Shown here: positions 1 to 5,633 of the stretch, piece after piece | How the letters are laid out: each line of letters starts with the position of its first letter | Position numbering within the stretch: position 1 is the first letter of the stretch | Origin: a virus | Length of the DNA stretch: 23,135 nucleotides | IMG/VR virus record: IMGVR_UViG_3300025671_000556 | Span: 1 to 23,135 of that record | Reading direction: 5' to 3' (one strand) | Notes under the pieces: model-generated | What the model was told of the DNA's origin: nothing | Databases searched by the model: none | What the model saw: the letters and a program-made list of their open reading frames with translations, nothing else | Program-made: the position numbers and the translations under genes

Positions 1-2
1 AA

Positions 3-119
3 CTAACACATGAATATTTCCATGATGATGACGGCAATTTTTTATGTGAAGATTGCTATATGGACAAACTTAAAAAAGGTCTAACGAGTGACCATTACGA
101 TATATTGGAGGACGAATGA
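3..119 (+). CDS. C-terminal part of a small hypothetical protein (5' end outside window)
   Basis: This reading frame is open from the window edge to a TGA at 117-119 and encodes at least 38 residues ending in ILEDE. It carries a CxxC pair (CEDC) after an acidic stretch, so it could be half of a small zinc-binding module whose other half lies upstream. Its stop codon overlaps the next start in an ATGA (116-119), the usual sign of translational coupling in this genome, which is the main reason to accept it as real. No family is recognised and no function is proposed. Confidence 0.6.
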   Translation, partial: LTHEYFHDDDGNFLCEDCYMDKLKKGLTSDHYDILEDE

Positions 120-298
120 GAAATAGTGATGACTTAGCTAGTCAATGTATAGAACACATTATCAAATGGTTGAATAGCAATATTGATAAATCAAACTTTG
201 ATGACTATCCGAAATTTCAAGAAATGTTGGCACAAGATAGTGCAGACCTTAAAGAAAAAATAGAATTATTTATGGAGGAGGGTATCGATGAATTCTAA
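116..298 (+). CDS. Small acidic hypothetical protein, 60 aa
   Basis: A 60-residue, acidic, mostly helical protein with no recognised family. An N-terminal helix (roughly residues 5-22, DLASQCIEHIIKWLNSNI) is followed by a second helical, Lys/Glu-rich segment near the end. The start is coupled to the preceding gene by an ATGA overlap, and a GGAGG lies about 8 bases upstream (TTGGAGGACGAATG). The 3' end overlaps the next gene by 11 bases, so the three genes at the left edge form one rightward operon. The function is unknown; its size and position fit the accessory early or host-interaction genes of phages. Confidence 0.65.
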   Translation: MRNSDDLASQCIEHIIKWLNSNIDKSNFDDYPKFQEMLAQDSADLKEKIELFMEEGIDEF

Positions 299-479
299 AA
301 TAGATAGAGTATTATCAGATGATGTTTACAATATTTGTCTGGACTGTAACCACTTGTCGCTTGATTATGGAGAAGTAGACATGGAATATGAAGAGGAGGC
401 TGTTGTTGTTTGTCCAAAATGTACAAGTAGCTATTACTATATTGCAACTGAAGAAGACATAGGGAAGGGGGCTATTTAG
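288..479 (+). CDS. Small zinc-ribbon protein, 63 aa
   Basis: The protein has two CxxC knuckles, C17/C20 (CLDC) and C42/C45 (CPKC), separated by an acidic linker. This is the classic layout of a four-cysteine zinc ribbon. The C-terminal Tyr-rich stretch follows the second knuckle. A strong GGAGG lies upstream (ATGGAGGAGGGTATCGATG). It is the last gene of its operon: its TAG stop lies inside a hairpin followed by a T-tract. The stop also overlaps that of the convergent terS gene by four bases. Zinc ribbons of this type usually bind nucleic acid or protein partners, but the partner here cannot be inferred. Confidence 0.7.
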   Translation: MNSKIDRVLSDDVYNICLDCNHLSLDYGEVDMEYEEEAVVVCPKCTSSYYYIATEEDIGKGAI

Positions 480-492
480 CCCTCTTTTTTTT
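465..492 (+). terminator. Intrinsic terminator of the left rightward operon
   Basis: The segment 465-473 can pair with 478-486 around the loop ATTT (nine pairs including one G-U), and the T-run continues to 492. The stop codon of the zinc-ribbon gene lies inside the hairpin. On the opposite strand there is no comparable T-run, so it should work mainly for rightward transcription. Confidence 0.8.
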
Positions 493-964
493 GCTCTATT
501 TCTTTTACCTCTGTAAAGTCAGCATCAATAATATCACCATACAGTTTGCGTATATCTTTTAATCTAGACTGTACTTGGTCTAAGCTCATTGAATCAATAG
601 AATTAACCACATGAATGTTTTGTGCATGATTGTAAAATCCTGCCGCCTGACCTCGATTCTTTTCAGCTTGAACGGCTGCACTCCAGGCATTTTTTTCTTC
701 TGCTTTTCTGGACAGTTCGTCTAATCTACTGACGTGTCTGTCATAAGTAACGGCAGTTTTGTGTTGCATTTCTTTTTTCATTTCATCGATGTATCTAACA
801 ACCTCAGGGTGTTTCTGAGGATTCAATAATTCAGATGCTGTTACAGTTGCTCTGCTTTCCCCATATCCTGCACGTTTTGCCGCCTCTGTGGCTGTAATCT
901 TTCCATCATTTGAAACGTATTCATTAACAAATCTAAGTTGTTTTAACGTTAAGCGTTTAGTCAT
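476..964 (-). CDS. terS: Terminase small subunit (DNA packaging), 162 aa
   Basis: The N-terminal half matches phage small terminases: MTKRLTLKQLRFVNEYV opens a helix-turn-helix region with TEAAKRAGYGE (about residues 26-36 of this start), then the conserved HPEVVRYIDEM block. The C-terminal half is helical, with an NAWSAAVQAEKNRGQAAGFY segment typical of the oligomerisation region. TerS recognises the packaging site on phage DNA and hands it to the large subunit, which is not in this window. The start is taken at ATG 962-964 because homologous proteins begin with this MTK sequence; an in-frame ATG eight codons upstream (988) has no visible Shine-Dalgarno. The stop overlaps that of the convergent zinc-ribbon gene by four bases. 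The gene is alone on its strand, facing the GTAC-rich gap upstream. Confidence 0.85.
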   Translation of the reverse strand: MTKRLTLKQLRFVNEYVSNDGKITATEAAKRAGYGESRATVTASELLNPQKHPEVVRYIDEMKKEMQHKTAVTYDRHVSRLDELSRKAEEKNAWSAAVQAEKNRGQAAGFYNHAQNIHVVNSIDSMSLDQVQSRLKDIRKLYGDIIDADFTEVKEIEQKKEG

Positions 965-1032
965 ACGCCTATATATAGAAGATATCAAAAGTTAATTCTA
1001 TTAAAAAATTAAGTAACTCCTGAGAGAACTAA

Positions 1033-1103
1033 AACGTACTATGAAGGTACTAAGTAAATCATTGTAATATAAAGATTAATTGGTCAAAGTACGTTAGTAC
1101 GTT
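1033..1103. repeat. GTAC-centred repeat cluster in the terS upstream gap
   Basis: The gap between terS and the HNH-like gene holds AGTACGTT twice in tandem (1088-1095 and 1096-1103). An inverted copy AACGTACTA lies at 1033-1041 (complementary to TAGTACGTT at 1095-1103), and a second GTACTA starts at 1047, 11 bases after the one at 1036. The palindromic core GTAC thus occurs four times in about 65 bases. A TATACT (1130-1135) resembling a -10 box follows on the plus strand without a convincing -35. Operator, TerS-binding (pac/cos-type) or origin roles are all possible; none can be chosen from sequence. Confidence 0.5.
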
Positions 1104-1174
1104 GAGTTTCAGAGTTGAAGGATAAAAATTATACTACTAACTTTTAATTTCTTCTATATGTGTTACTATACACC

Positions 1175-1399
1175 ATGCGAAATTATAAAAAAGAGTACAA
1201 AAACTACCATTCCAAGCCAAGTGAACGTAAAAGAAGGTCCTCCAGAAACAAGGCCCGTAGAAAATTAGGCGATAAAAAAGGTTATGACGTTTCGCACCGT
1301 GATTCGAACCCCATGAATAATAAGAAAAGTAACCTCAAACATTCAAAACCATCAAAAAATAGGTCATTTAAACGTACAAAAACGGCCCGTGAAGCCTAA
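1175..1399 (+). CDS. Small basic HNH-like phage protein, 74 aa
   Basis: An extremely Lys/Arg-rich protein with an N-terminal run of basic residues (YKKEYKNYHSKPSERKRRSS) and a central DVSHRDSNPMNNKKSNLK block. That block matches the core of HNH-type folds, where D/N-H-x-D-x-N-P-x-N-N-x-x-x-N-L supplies the catalytic His and the helix Asn. Similar short basic proteins are common near packaging genes in marine phages and are often called HNH endonuclease-like or DNA-binding. The position just after the terS gap fits the observation that HNH nucleases often sit beside terminase genes. The start is ATG 1175; a GTG at 1160 is possible but adds only five residues. No good Shine-Dalgarno is visible. 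Whether it is a nuclease or only a DNA-binding derivative is uncertain. Confidence 0.7.
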   Translation: MRNYKKEYKNYHSKPSERKRRSSRNKARRKLGDKKGYDVSHRDSNPMNNKKSNLKHSKPSKNRSFKRTKTAREA

Positions 1400-1593
1400 T
1401 CTAAGAAAAACTTAGGATCTTCCGTTACTGGTGCTAAAATTTTTCGGAGAGCTTCAAACCCTTGACCGCGAACCGTGTCCCATTCTTCACGAGTATAAGT
1501 CCTATCATAATGAGGGTTCCAAAACGTCACCGTAATCGTGCCACATTTCGTGCATTCATGTATCCTTTTTACAGGACTATTAGGCAGTATCAT
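1396..1593 (-). CDS. Hypothetical protein with one CxxC, 65 aa
   Basis: No family is recognised. A short N-terminal stretch leads to ECTKCG (C14/C17), a hydrophobic TITVTFW strand and an acidic, aromatic middle (HYDRTYTREEWDTV). With only one CxxC it could bind zinc as a dimer or not at all. Translation signals are very strong: AAGGAGGT lies 6-8 bases before the ATG. The gene has its own promoter (1617-1645) and an upstream hairpin, and it is the only gene on its strand between two rightward-facing stretches, so it looks like an independently expressed cargo gene. Its stop overlaps that of the convergent HNH-like gene by four bases (CTAA). Confidence 0.65.
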   Translation of the reverse strand: MILPNSPVKRIHECTKCGTITVTFWNPHYDRTYTREEWDTVRGQGFEALRKILAPVTEDPKFFLD

Positions 1594-1616
1594 GACTACC
1601 TCCTTTTCGGTGCAGT

Positions 1617-1645
1617 ATTATATGATGTTTTATAAGATAAGTAAA
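1617..1645 (-). promoter_or_regulatory. Sigma70-type promoter for the 65-aa gene
   Basis: On the minus strand a perfect TATAAT (1617-1622) is preceded, after exactly 17 bases, by TTTACT (1640-1645; four of six matches to TTGACA). Initiation about seven bases downstream would give a leader of roughly 15-20 bases carrying AAGGAGGT just before the ATG at 1593. Confidence 0.7.
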
Positions 1646-1668
1646 GCCCCGCACGACAAGTGCGGGGC
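1646..1668 (-). terminator. GC-rich hairpin upstream of the 65-aa gene promoter
   Basis: GCCCCGCAC (1646-1654) and GTGCGGGGC (1660-1668) form a perfect nine-pair stem with a five-base loop, strikingly GC-rich for this genome. On the minus strand it is followed by TTTACTTATCTT, a broken T-tract, so it could stop leftward read-through before the promoter whose -35 it abuts. A regulatory role for the hairpin is equally possible. The remaining gap (1669-1805) shows no gene or RNA that I can support. Confidence 0.5.
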
Positions 1669-1805
1669 CGGAGGAGCGGAAAGTTGGTGGTTTAACGGGC
1701 CAAATATGAATGTTGGGAGTCGAACAACCCGAACCACCTTCGCTTTCACCTCACGGATAAGCTAGATACTTTCCATTTACCTATAAGGTATGTTCTATCC
1801 CGACT

Positions 1806-1829
1806 TTAAAAGGGCGGTTCGCCCTTAAA
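1806..1829 (-). terminator. Probable terminator of the leftward SNF2/GcrA operon
   Basis: AAGGGCG (1810-1816) pairs with CGCCCTT (1820-1826) around a three-base loop; on the minus strand the stem is followed by TTTTAAAG. It lies about 15 bases after the stop of the last gene of the leftward operon. The T-tract is short, so efficiency may be moderate. Confidence 0.55.
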
Positions 1830-1842
1830 CTCTATAACTGGT

Positions 1843-2064
1843 TTACTCATTCGAAATCGTGTAGTTTTTGAAACACTCTGGGTCAAGCGGTGGTCCGTAG
1901 TAGTACGTAACGGCCTCACCTTCGGTCCATGTTTGGTGGTAGTACTTATTTTCATTGATTTCCCCTTGTGAGTGACAAATCTTACACTGACCAATTGATT
2001 CTTCGTTTTCAAATTTAAGTCTAACATATCCATTTCCTTTGCAATTGTAACATATCACTTCCAA
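1843..2064 (-). CDS. Small DnaJ-type zinc-finger protein, 73 aa
   Basis: Two cysteine knuckles of the DnaJ central-domain type are present: C5/C8 in CYNCKGNG and C27/C30 in CKICHSQG, matching the CxxCxGxG pattern twice. Full DnaJ has four such motifs plus a J domain; neither is here, so it is a single zinc-binding unit rather than a co-chaperone. The C-terminal half is Tyr- and Glu-rich with no known motif. It overlaps the GcrA-like gene by ten bases and is the last gene of the leftward operon, just before a hairpin. Similar one-module DnaJ zinc-finger proteins are frequent in phages; the function is unknown. Confidence 0.7.
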   Translation of the reverse strand: MEVICYNCKGNGYVRLKFENEESIGQCKICHSQGEINENKYYHQTWTEGEAVTYYYGPPLDPECFKNYTISNE

Positions 2065-2315
2065 CTCCTTTGATGCGTGTCATAATATCGTATAATTTTT
2101 TCATACTCTGCTCTGCCTCTCTTCGGTATTGTATAAGGAGAATCTTTAGGAGGTTTATAACCGTTCTTTAATTTACGTCTATACACGGCGCCTAATACAG
2201 AATTCTTACTACGGCCAAAGATAGTGCCTATCTGTGAATACGAATACTTTTCTTTTAACTTTTCAATTAGATCTAATTCTCTGTCTGTATATTTTTTTTC
2301 AATTCCACTTCTCAT
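2055..2315 (-). CDS. GcrA-like helix-turn-helix protein, 86 aa
   Basis: Residues about 9-50 (YTDRELDLIEKLKEKYSYSQ followed by IGTIFGRSKNSVLGAVYRRKL) match the helix-turn-helix of the GcrA family: an acidic first helix, the SQI-x-x-x-x-GRS turn and the recognition helix SVLGAVYRRKL, where GcrA has RNAVIGKVHRL-type sequence. In alphaproteobacteria GcrA is a cell-cycle transcription factor that works with sigma70 at methylated promoters. A phage copy could redirect host transcription or simply bind phage DNA. It lacks the long GcrA C-terminal region; the tail after residue 50 is basic. Its start is coupled to the 105-aa gene by an ATGA overlap (2312-2315). The family points to an alphaproteobacterial host, though GcrA-like HTHs also occur in unrelated phages. 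Confidence 0.7.
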   Translation of the reverse strand: MRSGIEKKYTDRELDLIEKLKEKYSYSQIGTIFGRSKNSVLGAVYRRKLKNGYKPPKDSPYTIPKRGRAEYEKIIRYYDTHQRSWK

Positions 2316-2629
2316 TGTACTTTCTCCCTGTGGTATACTTTTTTAAAATCAACTTCGTTAGGACCAACAACTGTAAGAATTGATTCAACAAACTCTAACA
2401 AATCGACGTTTGCGTATGCGTTTATTTCGTATCTGTAACCTTTATAAATGCATGCATAAAAAGTGTATGTTATTTCATGTCCGTTAAAATTCTCTGTTTC
2501 TTTTTCATTGGTGTTTATTATTTCACAACCTTGAACCGTTAGTTTTTGTATAGGGATTTCTTCTAAACCTTTCCTTGCCATGTCTCTATAGTAATCAATC
2601 AACTCCCTTACTGTTTGTTTGCTTTTCAT
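2312..2629 (-). CDS. Hypothetical protein, 105 aa
   Basis: No family recognised. The first 20 residues form a charged helix (VRELIDYYRDMARKGLEE), followed by a region rich in beta-forming residues (ITYTFYACIYKGYRYEINAY), suggesting a small alpha/beta domain. Two cysteines are isolated, so there is no metal site. Translation signals are excellent: AAGGAGGT lies six bases before the ATG, inside the end of the upstream 45-aa gene, with which it shares an ATGA overlap. It is in the middle of the leftward operon of small early-type genes. Confidence 0.65.
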   Translation of the reverse strand: MKSKQTVRELIDYYRDMARKGLEEIPIQKLTVQGCEIINTNEKETENFNGHEITYTFYACIYKGYRYEINAYANVDLLEFVESILTVVGPNEVDFKKVYHREKVQ

Positions 2630-2763
2630 TCGTACCTCCTTATTATAATTCTATGCAGTCTTTCCCATTGTAATCTAGTGGCTACCTCCCGACCGTTCCG
2701 TGGTTCGCGAAGCGCCTTCAATGATGCTTTTAACTTGCGTAATTTCTTTTCACATTTAGTCAT
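2626..2763 (-). CDS. Very small basic protein, 45 aa
   Basis: This short frame runs from ATG 2763 to TGA 2626-2628 and encodes a strongly basic, helical peptide beginning MTKCEKKLRKLKASLKAL and ending IIIRRYE. It is supported by context rather than similarity: GGGAG lies about nine bases upstream of its ATG, it starts four bases after the stop of the membrane-protein gene, and its stop overlaps the next start as ATGA. It also fills an otherwise empty 135-base hole in a continuous operon. The frame carries the Shine-Dalgarno for the next gene near its end, so its translation could feed downstream re-initiation. Function unknown. Confidence 0.6.
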   Translation of the reverse strand: MTKCEKKLRKLKASLKALREPRNGREVATRLQWERLHRIIIRRYE

Positions 2764-2767
2764 CTTT

Positions 2768-2941
2768 CTATTCTCCCAGTTTAATTAACACATGACGTAA
2801 CCATGAGTCTTCCTGTTTTATCTCATAATACAACCAAATACAATAATCATCATCCCCTGGACAAGTTCGCATGAAACTCCAGAACGGGGAAAAGTAAATT
2901 AACATCCCCGTAATGATGATCATTGCGAGCCATTTATTCAC
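2768..2941 (-). CDS. Small single-pass membrane protein, 57 aa (GTG start)
   Basis: From GTG 2939-2941 the frame encodes a peptide with a hydrophobic stretch at residues 4-20 (WLAMIIITGMLIYFSPF), a short loop with two cysteines (C27, C34) around acidic GDDD, and a polar C-terminus. This fits a signal-anchor membrane protein with a small exposed domain. The GTG start overlaps the end of the DUF6378-like gene by eight bases; ATG codons at residues 7 and 13 are alternative starts. A longer frame reaching back to 3013 exists, but that part runs inside the DUF6378 gene and is probably not translated. Role unknown. Confidence 0.5.
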   Translation of the reverse strand: MNKWLAMIIITGMLIYFSPFWSFMRTCPGDDDYCIWLYYEIKQEDSWLRHVLIKLGE

Positions 2942-3200
2942 GGCGCTTGACAATTTCCCCTGCAATCGCAGAGTACGCCGCCAAATCAACATAACTGTCA
3001 TGTTTCGTTGCATGCATACTTCTTGCGATCTTTACTAAGCCCATCATAATAGCAACCTGATCAGGACGAACAGGCGTCTCGAGATACGTGGACCATAAGT
3101 CAGCAATGCGAGTATGATTCACAAGTTTATCACCGTAGTCTTCATGGCGATCACCAGCCACTAGATCTTTCGCTTCTAATAATATGTCTTCACAAATCAC
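2934..3200 (-). CDS. DUF6378-like phage protein, 88 aa
   Basis: The sequence matches a family widespread in phages: EAKDLVAGDRHEDYGDKLVN (residues 9-28), then RIADLWSTYLE, PDQVAIMMGLVKIARS and a C-terminal HDSYVDLAAYSAIAGEI. The conserved GDR-x-x-x-YG and D-S-x-x-D-x-A-x-Y blocks are the signature. The family is assigned as DUF6378 from memory; its function has not been established, although the all-helical architecture with conserved acidic residues recalls MazG-like nucleotide pyrophosphohydrolases. The start is GTG 3198-3200, fixed by a GTGA overlap with the stop of the upstream 55-aa gene and preceded by GAGG. The next ATG would remove conserved residues. Confidence 0.75.
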   Translation of the reverse strand: MICEDILLEAKDLVAGDRHEDYGDKLVNHTRIADLWSTYLETPVRPDQVAIMMGLVKIARSMHATKHDSYVDLAAYSAIAGEIVKRRE

Positions 3201-3364
3201 TGAAGCCTCGCTCTCTCTTCTTGCGAACGCATTCTTTTTTCATAATACCCGCGCAGTTTTAACATTTCTATTTCATCTTCTCTACCTTGCCACCAACGAC
3301 CTAAATAAAAAGCAATGCCCCAAGAAATACCGATAGTTAATAAGTGCCAAAAATCAAACATCAT
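3197..3364 (-). CDS. Small membrane-anchored protein, 55 aa
   Basis: The frame from ATG 3364 to TGA 3197-3199 encodes MMFDFWHLLTIGISWGIAFY with a hydrophobic segment (residues 3-21), then LGRWWQGREDEIEML and a strongly charged helical tail ending QEERARLQ. One transmembrane helix plus a cytoplasmic coiled segment is the likely topology. Its reality rests on tight coupling: ATGA overlap with the upstream gene (3361-3364), GTGA overlap with the downstream DUF6378 gene (3197-3200), and GAGGGG about eight bases before its ATG. No family is recognised. Confidence 0.7.
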   Translation of the reverse strand: MMFDFWHLLTIGISWGIAFYLGRWWQGREDEIEMLKLRGYYEKRMRSQEERARLQ

Positions 3365-3546
3365 GCGGACCCCTCTGGTTTAGACATAGCGAGGTAATGT
3401 TCCTCGTCTATCTCGTTTCCTAAATCCCATTGAACGCGTACCCAAACATCAATGTTATCACCACCGTGTTTATCAACGAATTCTTGAGACGTCATCTCTG
3501 CAGCATCTTGCTCCATATCCATAAGCCAGTTTTTTACACTACCCAT
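3361..3546 (-). CDS. Small acidic hypothetical protein, 61 aa
   Basis: An acidic protein with the segment MTSQEFVDKHGGDNIDVWVR, giving a helix followed by a strand, and a helical DEEHYLAMSK end. No family is recognised. AAGGAG lies about eight bases upstream of the ATG, and the gene overlaps the RHH gene by eight bases and the 55-aa membrane-protein gene by four (ATGA). It is part of the leftward early operon behind the SNF2 helicase. An acidic product of this size could be a host-protein inhibitor, but nothing specific supports that. Confidence 0.65.
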   Translation of the reverse strand: MGSVKNWLMDMEQDAAEMTSQEFVDKHGGDNIDVWVRVQWDLGNEIDEEHYLAMSKPEGSA

Positions 3547-3742
3547 TTTTCTTCTCCTTATGTTTATTTACTAACCATACAATCTGATTACTGATGGAAC
3601 GTAAATCTTTATCTGCTAACTTCTTAAGATCTTTCCACGTATTAAGTGGAACTGTTACAGACTTATATTTATCCGTGTTCATAAAATTCCTTTCTGGCCA
3701 AAAGACCGTGTGTTTATAAAAAGTAACTAATCTATCTTCCAT
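3539..3742 (-). CDS. Ribbon-helix-helix (Arc/MetJ-type) DNA-binding protein, 67 aa
   Basis: Residues about 25-64 fit a ribbon-helix-helix: the strand KYKSVTVPL, helix A NTWKDLKKLADKD, a turn, and helix B SISNQIVWLVNKHKEKK. RHH proteins bind operators as dimers through the paired strands, so this is a candidate regulator of phage early genes. The start at ATG 3742 has AAGGAG eight bases upstream; an internal ATG (residue 21) also has AAAGGA ahead of it, and the minimal 47-residue RHH from there would be complete, so two forms are possible. It directly follows the SNF2 gene (43-base gap). Its operator might be among the inverted repeats in the divergent gaps, but that is not testable by reading. 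Confidence 0.65.
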   Translation of the reverse strand: MEDRLVTFYKHTVFWPERNFMNTDKYKSVTVPLNTWKDLKKLADKDLRSISNQIVWLVNKHKEKKNG

Positions 3743-3785
3743 AGCTTTCTCCTTAATATAAAAGACAATATAAGAATTTATTTTA

Positions 3786-5231
3786 TTAAGTCAACCACTC
3801 CTTTAATTCTTCGCCTAAAACTTTCGCGGCAATGTCTATTTTATTTCGAAGACTCTTAACAATTTTTTCATCGACAGTCTTCTCTGTCATTAAATCAATG
3901 TAAGTAACGCTTTTGGTCTGACCAATACGATGCGCTCTATCTTCTGATTGAATTCTTTTTTCTAAATCGTAGTTGTTAGAATAATAAACAACAGTGCTTG
4001 CGGCGGTCAACGTCAAGCCGTAGCCGGCGGTCTGTTGATTACCTACAAAAAATCGCAAGGAATTGTCTGGATCCTGAAAGCGCTTGACAATCTCTTGCCG
4101 TTCCTTATCTGGTGTGTCACCAAAATAAGTTGATACACTATCGACCCCGTATTCCTTTTCTATCTCCTGTCTGATGTTACGAATATCTTGTCGATAGTTA
4201 GCCCATATAATAACTTTTCCATCTGTTTCAGCAAGTATATTCATTAATTCTTTTATACGATTATTTTTAAATGTCTGGATTTCTCCGTCTTCTCCTGTAA
4301 GATGCCCGCAACTAATTTGATGTAGTCGTAATAGTTGTGTCATTACAGTAGGCGCCGTAACCAAACCACCCTTCTCAAGTTCTGCTAAAGCAAACTCTTT
4401 CATTGTTGAATACGCTTTCTTTTGTTCGTCTGATAACTCAACAACTCTCTTCGTATAAACTTTAGGTGGTAGATCTAAACAATCTTCTTTCAATACTCTA
4501 TAGGAATAAGGTTCTAATAATCCACTGAGCTCACCCAAGTTTCGGTAACCAACAACTTTATTAAAGATGTGTGTACCAACATTTGTTTTTACCTGAATGC
4601 AGTATCTACTTTTAAAACTGTAGTAAGAAGAAAATCCTAAGATCGCCGGATCAAGAAATTCACATTGTGAAAATAAATCAATCGGATCTTTTGTAACAGG
4701 AGATCCTGTTAGAATTCTTTTAAACTTCGCAAGTGTACCAAGCTTTAAAATATTTTTTGTTTGTTGTGCTTTTGGATTTTTTATCGTGGTGCTTTCATCT
4801 ACCGCCATCAATGCACGATGACCATTTAGAAAGCGTTCCGCGAACCGTGCACCCTTAGTCGTACGAAGCGCTTCAACATTCATTAATAATATGTCGAGCG
4901 TCAGATCCTTCGGGTCCTTTATAATACTCTCTAACAATTCCTTCTCTGTCTTATTAGGAGTAGGTGTCCACGATACAACATAAGGTTCAACGTGATCAGG
5001 CAAGTGATTAGGTATTTCTTGTTTCTCCCAGTTACGATACACGCCCTTTGGTGCAATAATAAGAGCACCATTAATATAGCCTTGGTCATACAACATAGAC
5101 ATATTATCAATGAGAACTTTCGACTTACCTGTTCCCATTTCCATGAATAAACCATAGGATTCTTTCTCCCATGACTTTTCTAATGCAGTTTTTTGATGTG
5201 CGTACGGCACAGTTTTAAATGGATAATCCAT
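3786..5231 (-). CDS. SNF2-family (superfamily 2) DNA helicase/translocase, 481 aa
   Basis: All SF2/SNF2 motifs are visible: Walker A MEMGTGKSKV (GTGKS 33-37), motif Ia ALIIAPKGVYRNW (56-68), Walker B LMAVDESTTIKN (D145/E146), motif III LTGSPVTK (174-181). In the second RecA lobe are KVIIWANYRQD, VKRFQDPD, TAGYGLTLTAASTVVYYSNNY and the motif VI RAHRIGQTKSV, the arginine-finger signature of SNF2 proteins. The length is that of the compact phage SNF2 helicases, with no extra domains. Such enzymes translocate on duplex DNA; in phages they are thought to assist replication fork remodelling or recombination, comparable in role to T4 UvsW. It is first in the leftward operon, after AGGAG, and divergent from the replication module, from which it is separated by a 96-base gap. 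Confidence 0.9.
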   Translation of the reverse strand: MDYPFKTVPYAHQKTALEKSWEKESYGLFMEMGTGKSKVLIDNMSMLYDQGYINGALIIAPKGVYRNWEKQEIPNHLPDHVEPYVVSWTPTPNKTEKELLESIIKDPKDLTLDILLMNVEALRTTKGARFAERFLNGHRALMAVDESTTIKNPKAQQTKNILKLGTLAKFKRILTGSPVTKDPIDLFSQCEFLDPAILGFSSYYSFKSRYCIQVKTNVGTHIFNKVVGYRNLGELSGLLEPYSYRVLKEDCLDLPPKVYTKRVVELSDEQKKAYSTMKEFALAELEKGGLVTAPTVMTQLLRLHQISCGHLTGEDGEIQTFKNNRIKELMNILAETDGKVIIWANYRQDIRNIRQEIEKEYGVDSVSTYFGDTPDKERQEIVKRFQDPDNSLRFFVGNQQTAGYGLTLTAASTVVYYSNNYDLEKRIQSEDRAHRIGQTKSVTYIDLMTEKTVDEKIVKSLRNKIDIAAKVLGEELKEWLT

Positions 5232-5327
5232 AGTTTTCTCCTCTAGTTAGTAATTTTTCTTTCTAAGTATGCATTTAATGCTTGATTTATTTTTTTGCAA
5301 GGACTAAATGGAGAAAGAAGAAAGCTT
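5232..5327. promoter_or_regulatory. Divergent control region between SNF2 operon and replication module
   Basis: Both the leftward and rightward early blocks start from this 96-base AT-rich gap. It contains the palindrome GCATTTAATGC (5271-5281) and the self-complementary TTGCAA (5295-5300). On the minus strand TTGCAA, 16 bases and TTAAAT could act as a weak promoter; on the plus strand TTGATT (5282-5287), 17 bases and TAAATG is a poor match. Promoters must be here or nearby, but these boxes are weak, so phage-specific or activator-dependent transcription is possible. Confidence 0.35.
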
Positions 5328-5633
5328 ATGACAGTTTATGTAGTACAAGAAAAACCAGGAGTAGATATGACAGATGCTCTTCGCTTTGGTGATTTCCAAG
5401 AGTTATTGCCAAGAAAAGATCAATTAATCATTAGTGCTAAGCCTGTTCTTTTTTCGCTTAAAAAAAAGTTAGAGAACTTTTCTGACGATGACTATATATT
5501 ATGTCTAGGCGATCCATCCATCATTGCTGTGGTAGCATCGGTGGCGTCTAAAATGAATAGAGGAAAATATAAACTCTTGAAGTGGGACCGCATGGTAAAA
5601 AAATATTATCCCGTGGAGATAGACATCAACTAA
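5328..5633 (+). CDS. Conserved phage protein of unknown function, 101 aa
   Basis: First gene of the replication module. A central segment YILCLGDPSIIAVVASVASK looks like a strand-turn-helix of an alpha/beta fold, and the protein ends in a KYKLLKWDRMVKKYYPVEI block that is the same kind of sequence seen in many marine phage genomes at this position. No catalytic motif can be named. The start is ATG 5328, preceded by GGAGAAAGAAGAAAGCTT; an upstream TTG at 5295 would add 11 residues but lies over the control region. The next gene begins 21 bases downstream with a near-identical AGGAGAAAGCT leader. A replication-accessory role is inferred only from position. Confidence 0.7.
   Translation: MTVYVVQEKPGVDMTDALRFGDFQELLPRKDQLIISAKPVLFSLKKKLENFSDDDYILCLGDPSIIAVVASVASKMNRGKYKLLKWDRMVKKYYPVEIDIN

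Noticed and set aside
1041-1067. Eight-codon frame starting ATGAAGGTACTA in the terS gap
   Set aside because: There is no Shine-Dalgarno and no coupling to a following gene; it occurs by chance in the repeat region.
1378-1396. Weak hairpin with T-run on the minus strand after the 65-aa gene
   Set aside because: The stem is only about four pairs including a G-U, inside the HNH-like coding region; too weak to call a terminator.
1690-1775. Possible tRNA on the minus strand (TTCGA motif, GCTT/AAGC D-like stem, near-complementary AAGTATC and CATATTT ends)
   Set aside because: Only about 33 bases remain for anticodon, variable and T arms where about 40 are needed. The T arm does not pair around TTCGACT, and no anticodon stem forms.
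1806-2033. Minus-strand frame overlapping the DnaJ zinc-finger gene in another frame
   Set aside because: It lies over the zinc-finger gene and the terminator, has no family resemblance, and the other frame has clear paired CxxCxGxG motifs.
2942-3013. Upstream extension of the 57-aa membrane protein
   Set aside because: This part overlaps the conserved C-terminal half of the DUF6378-like gene and has no Shine-Dalgarno; the GTG at 2941 near the end of that gene is more plausible.
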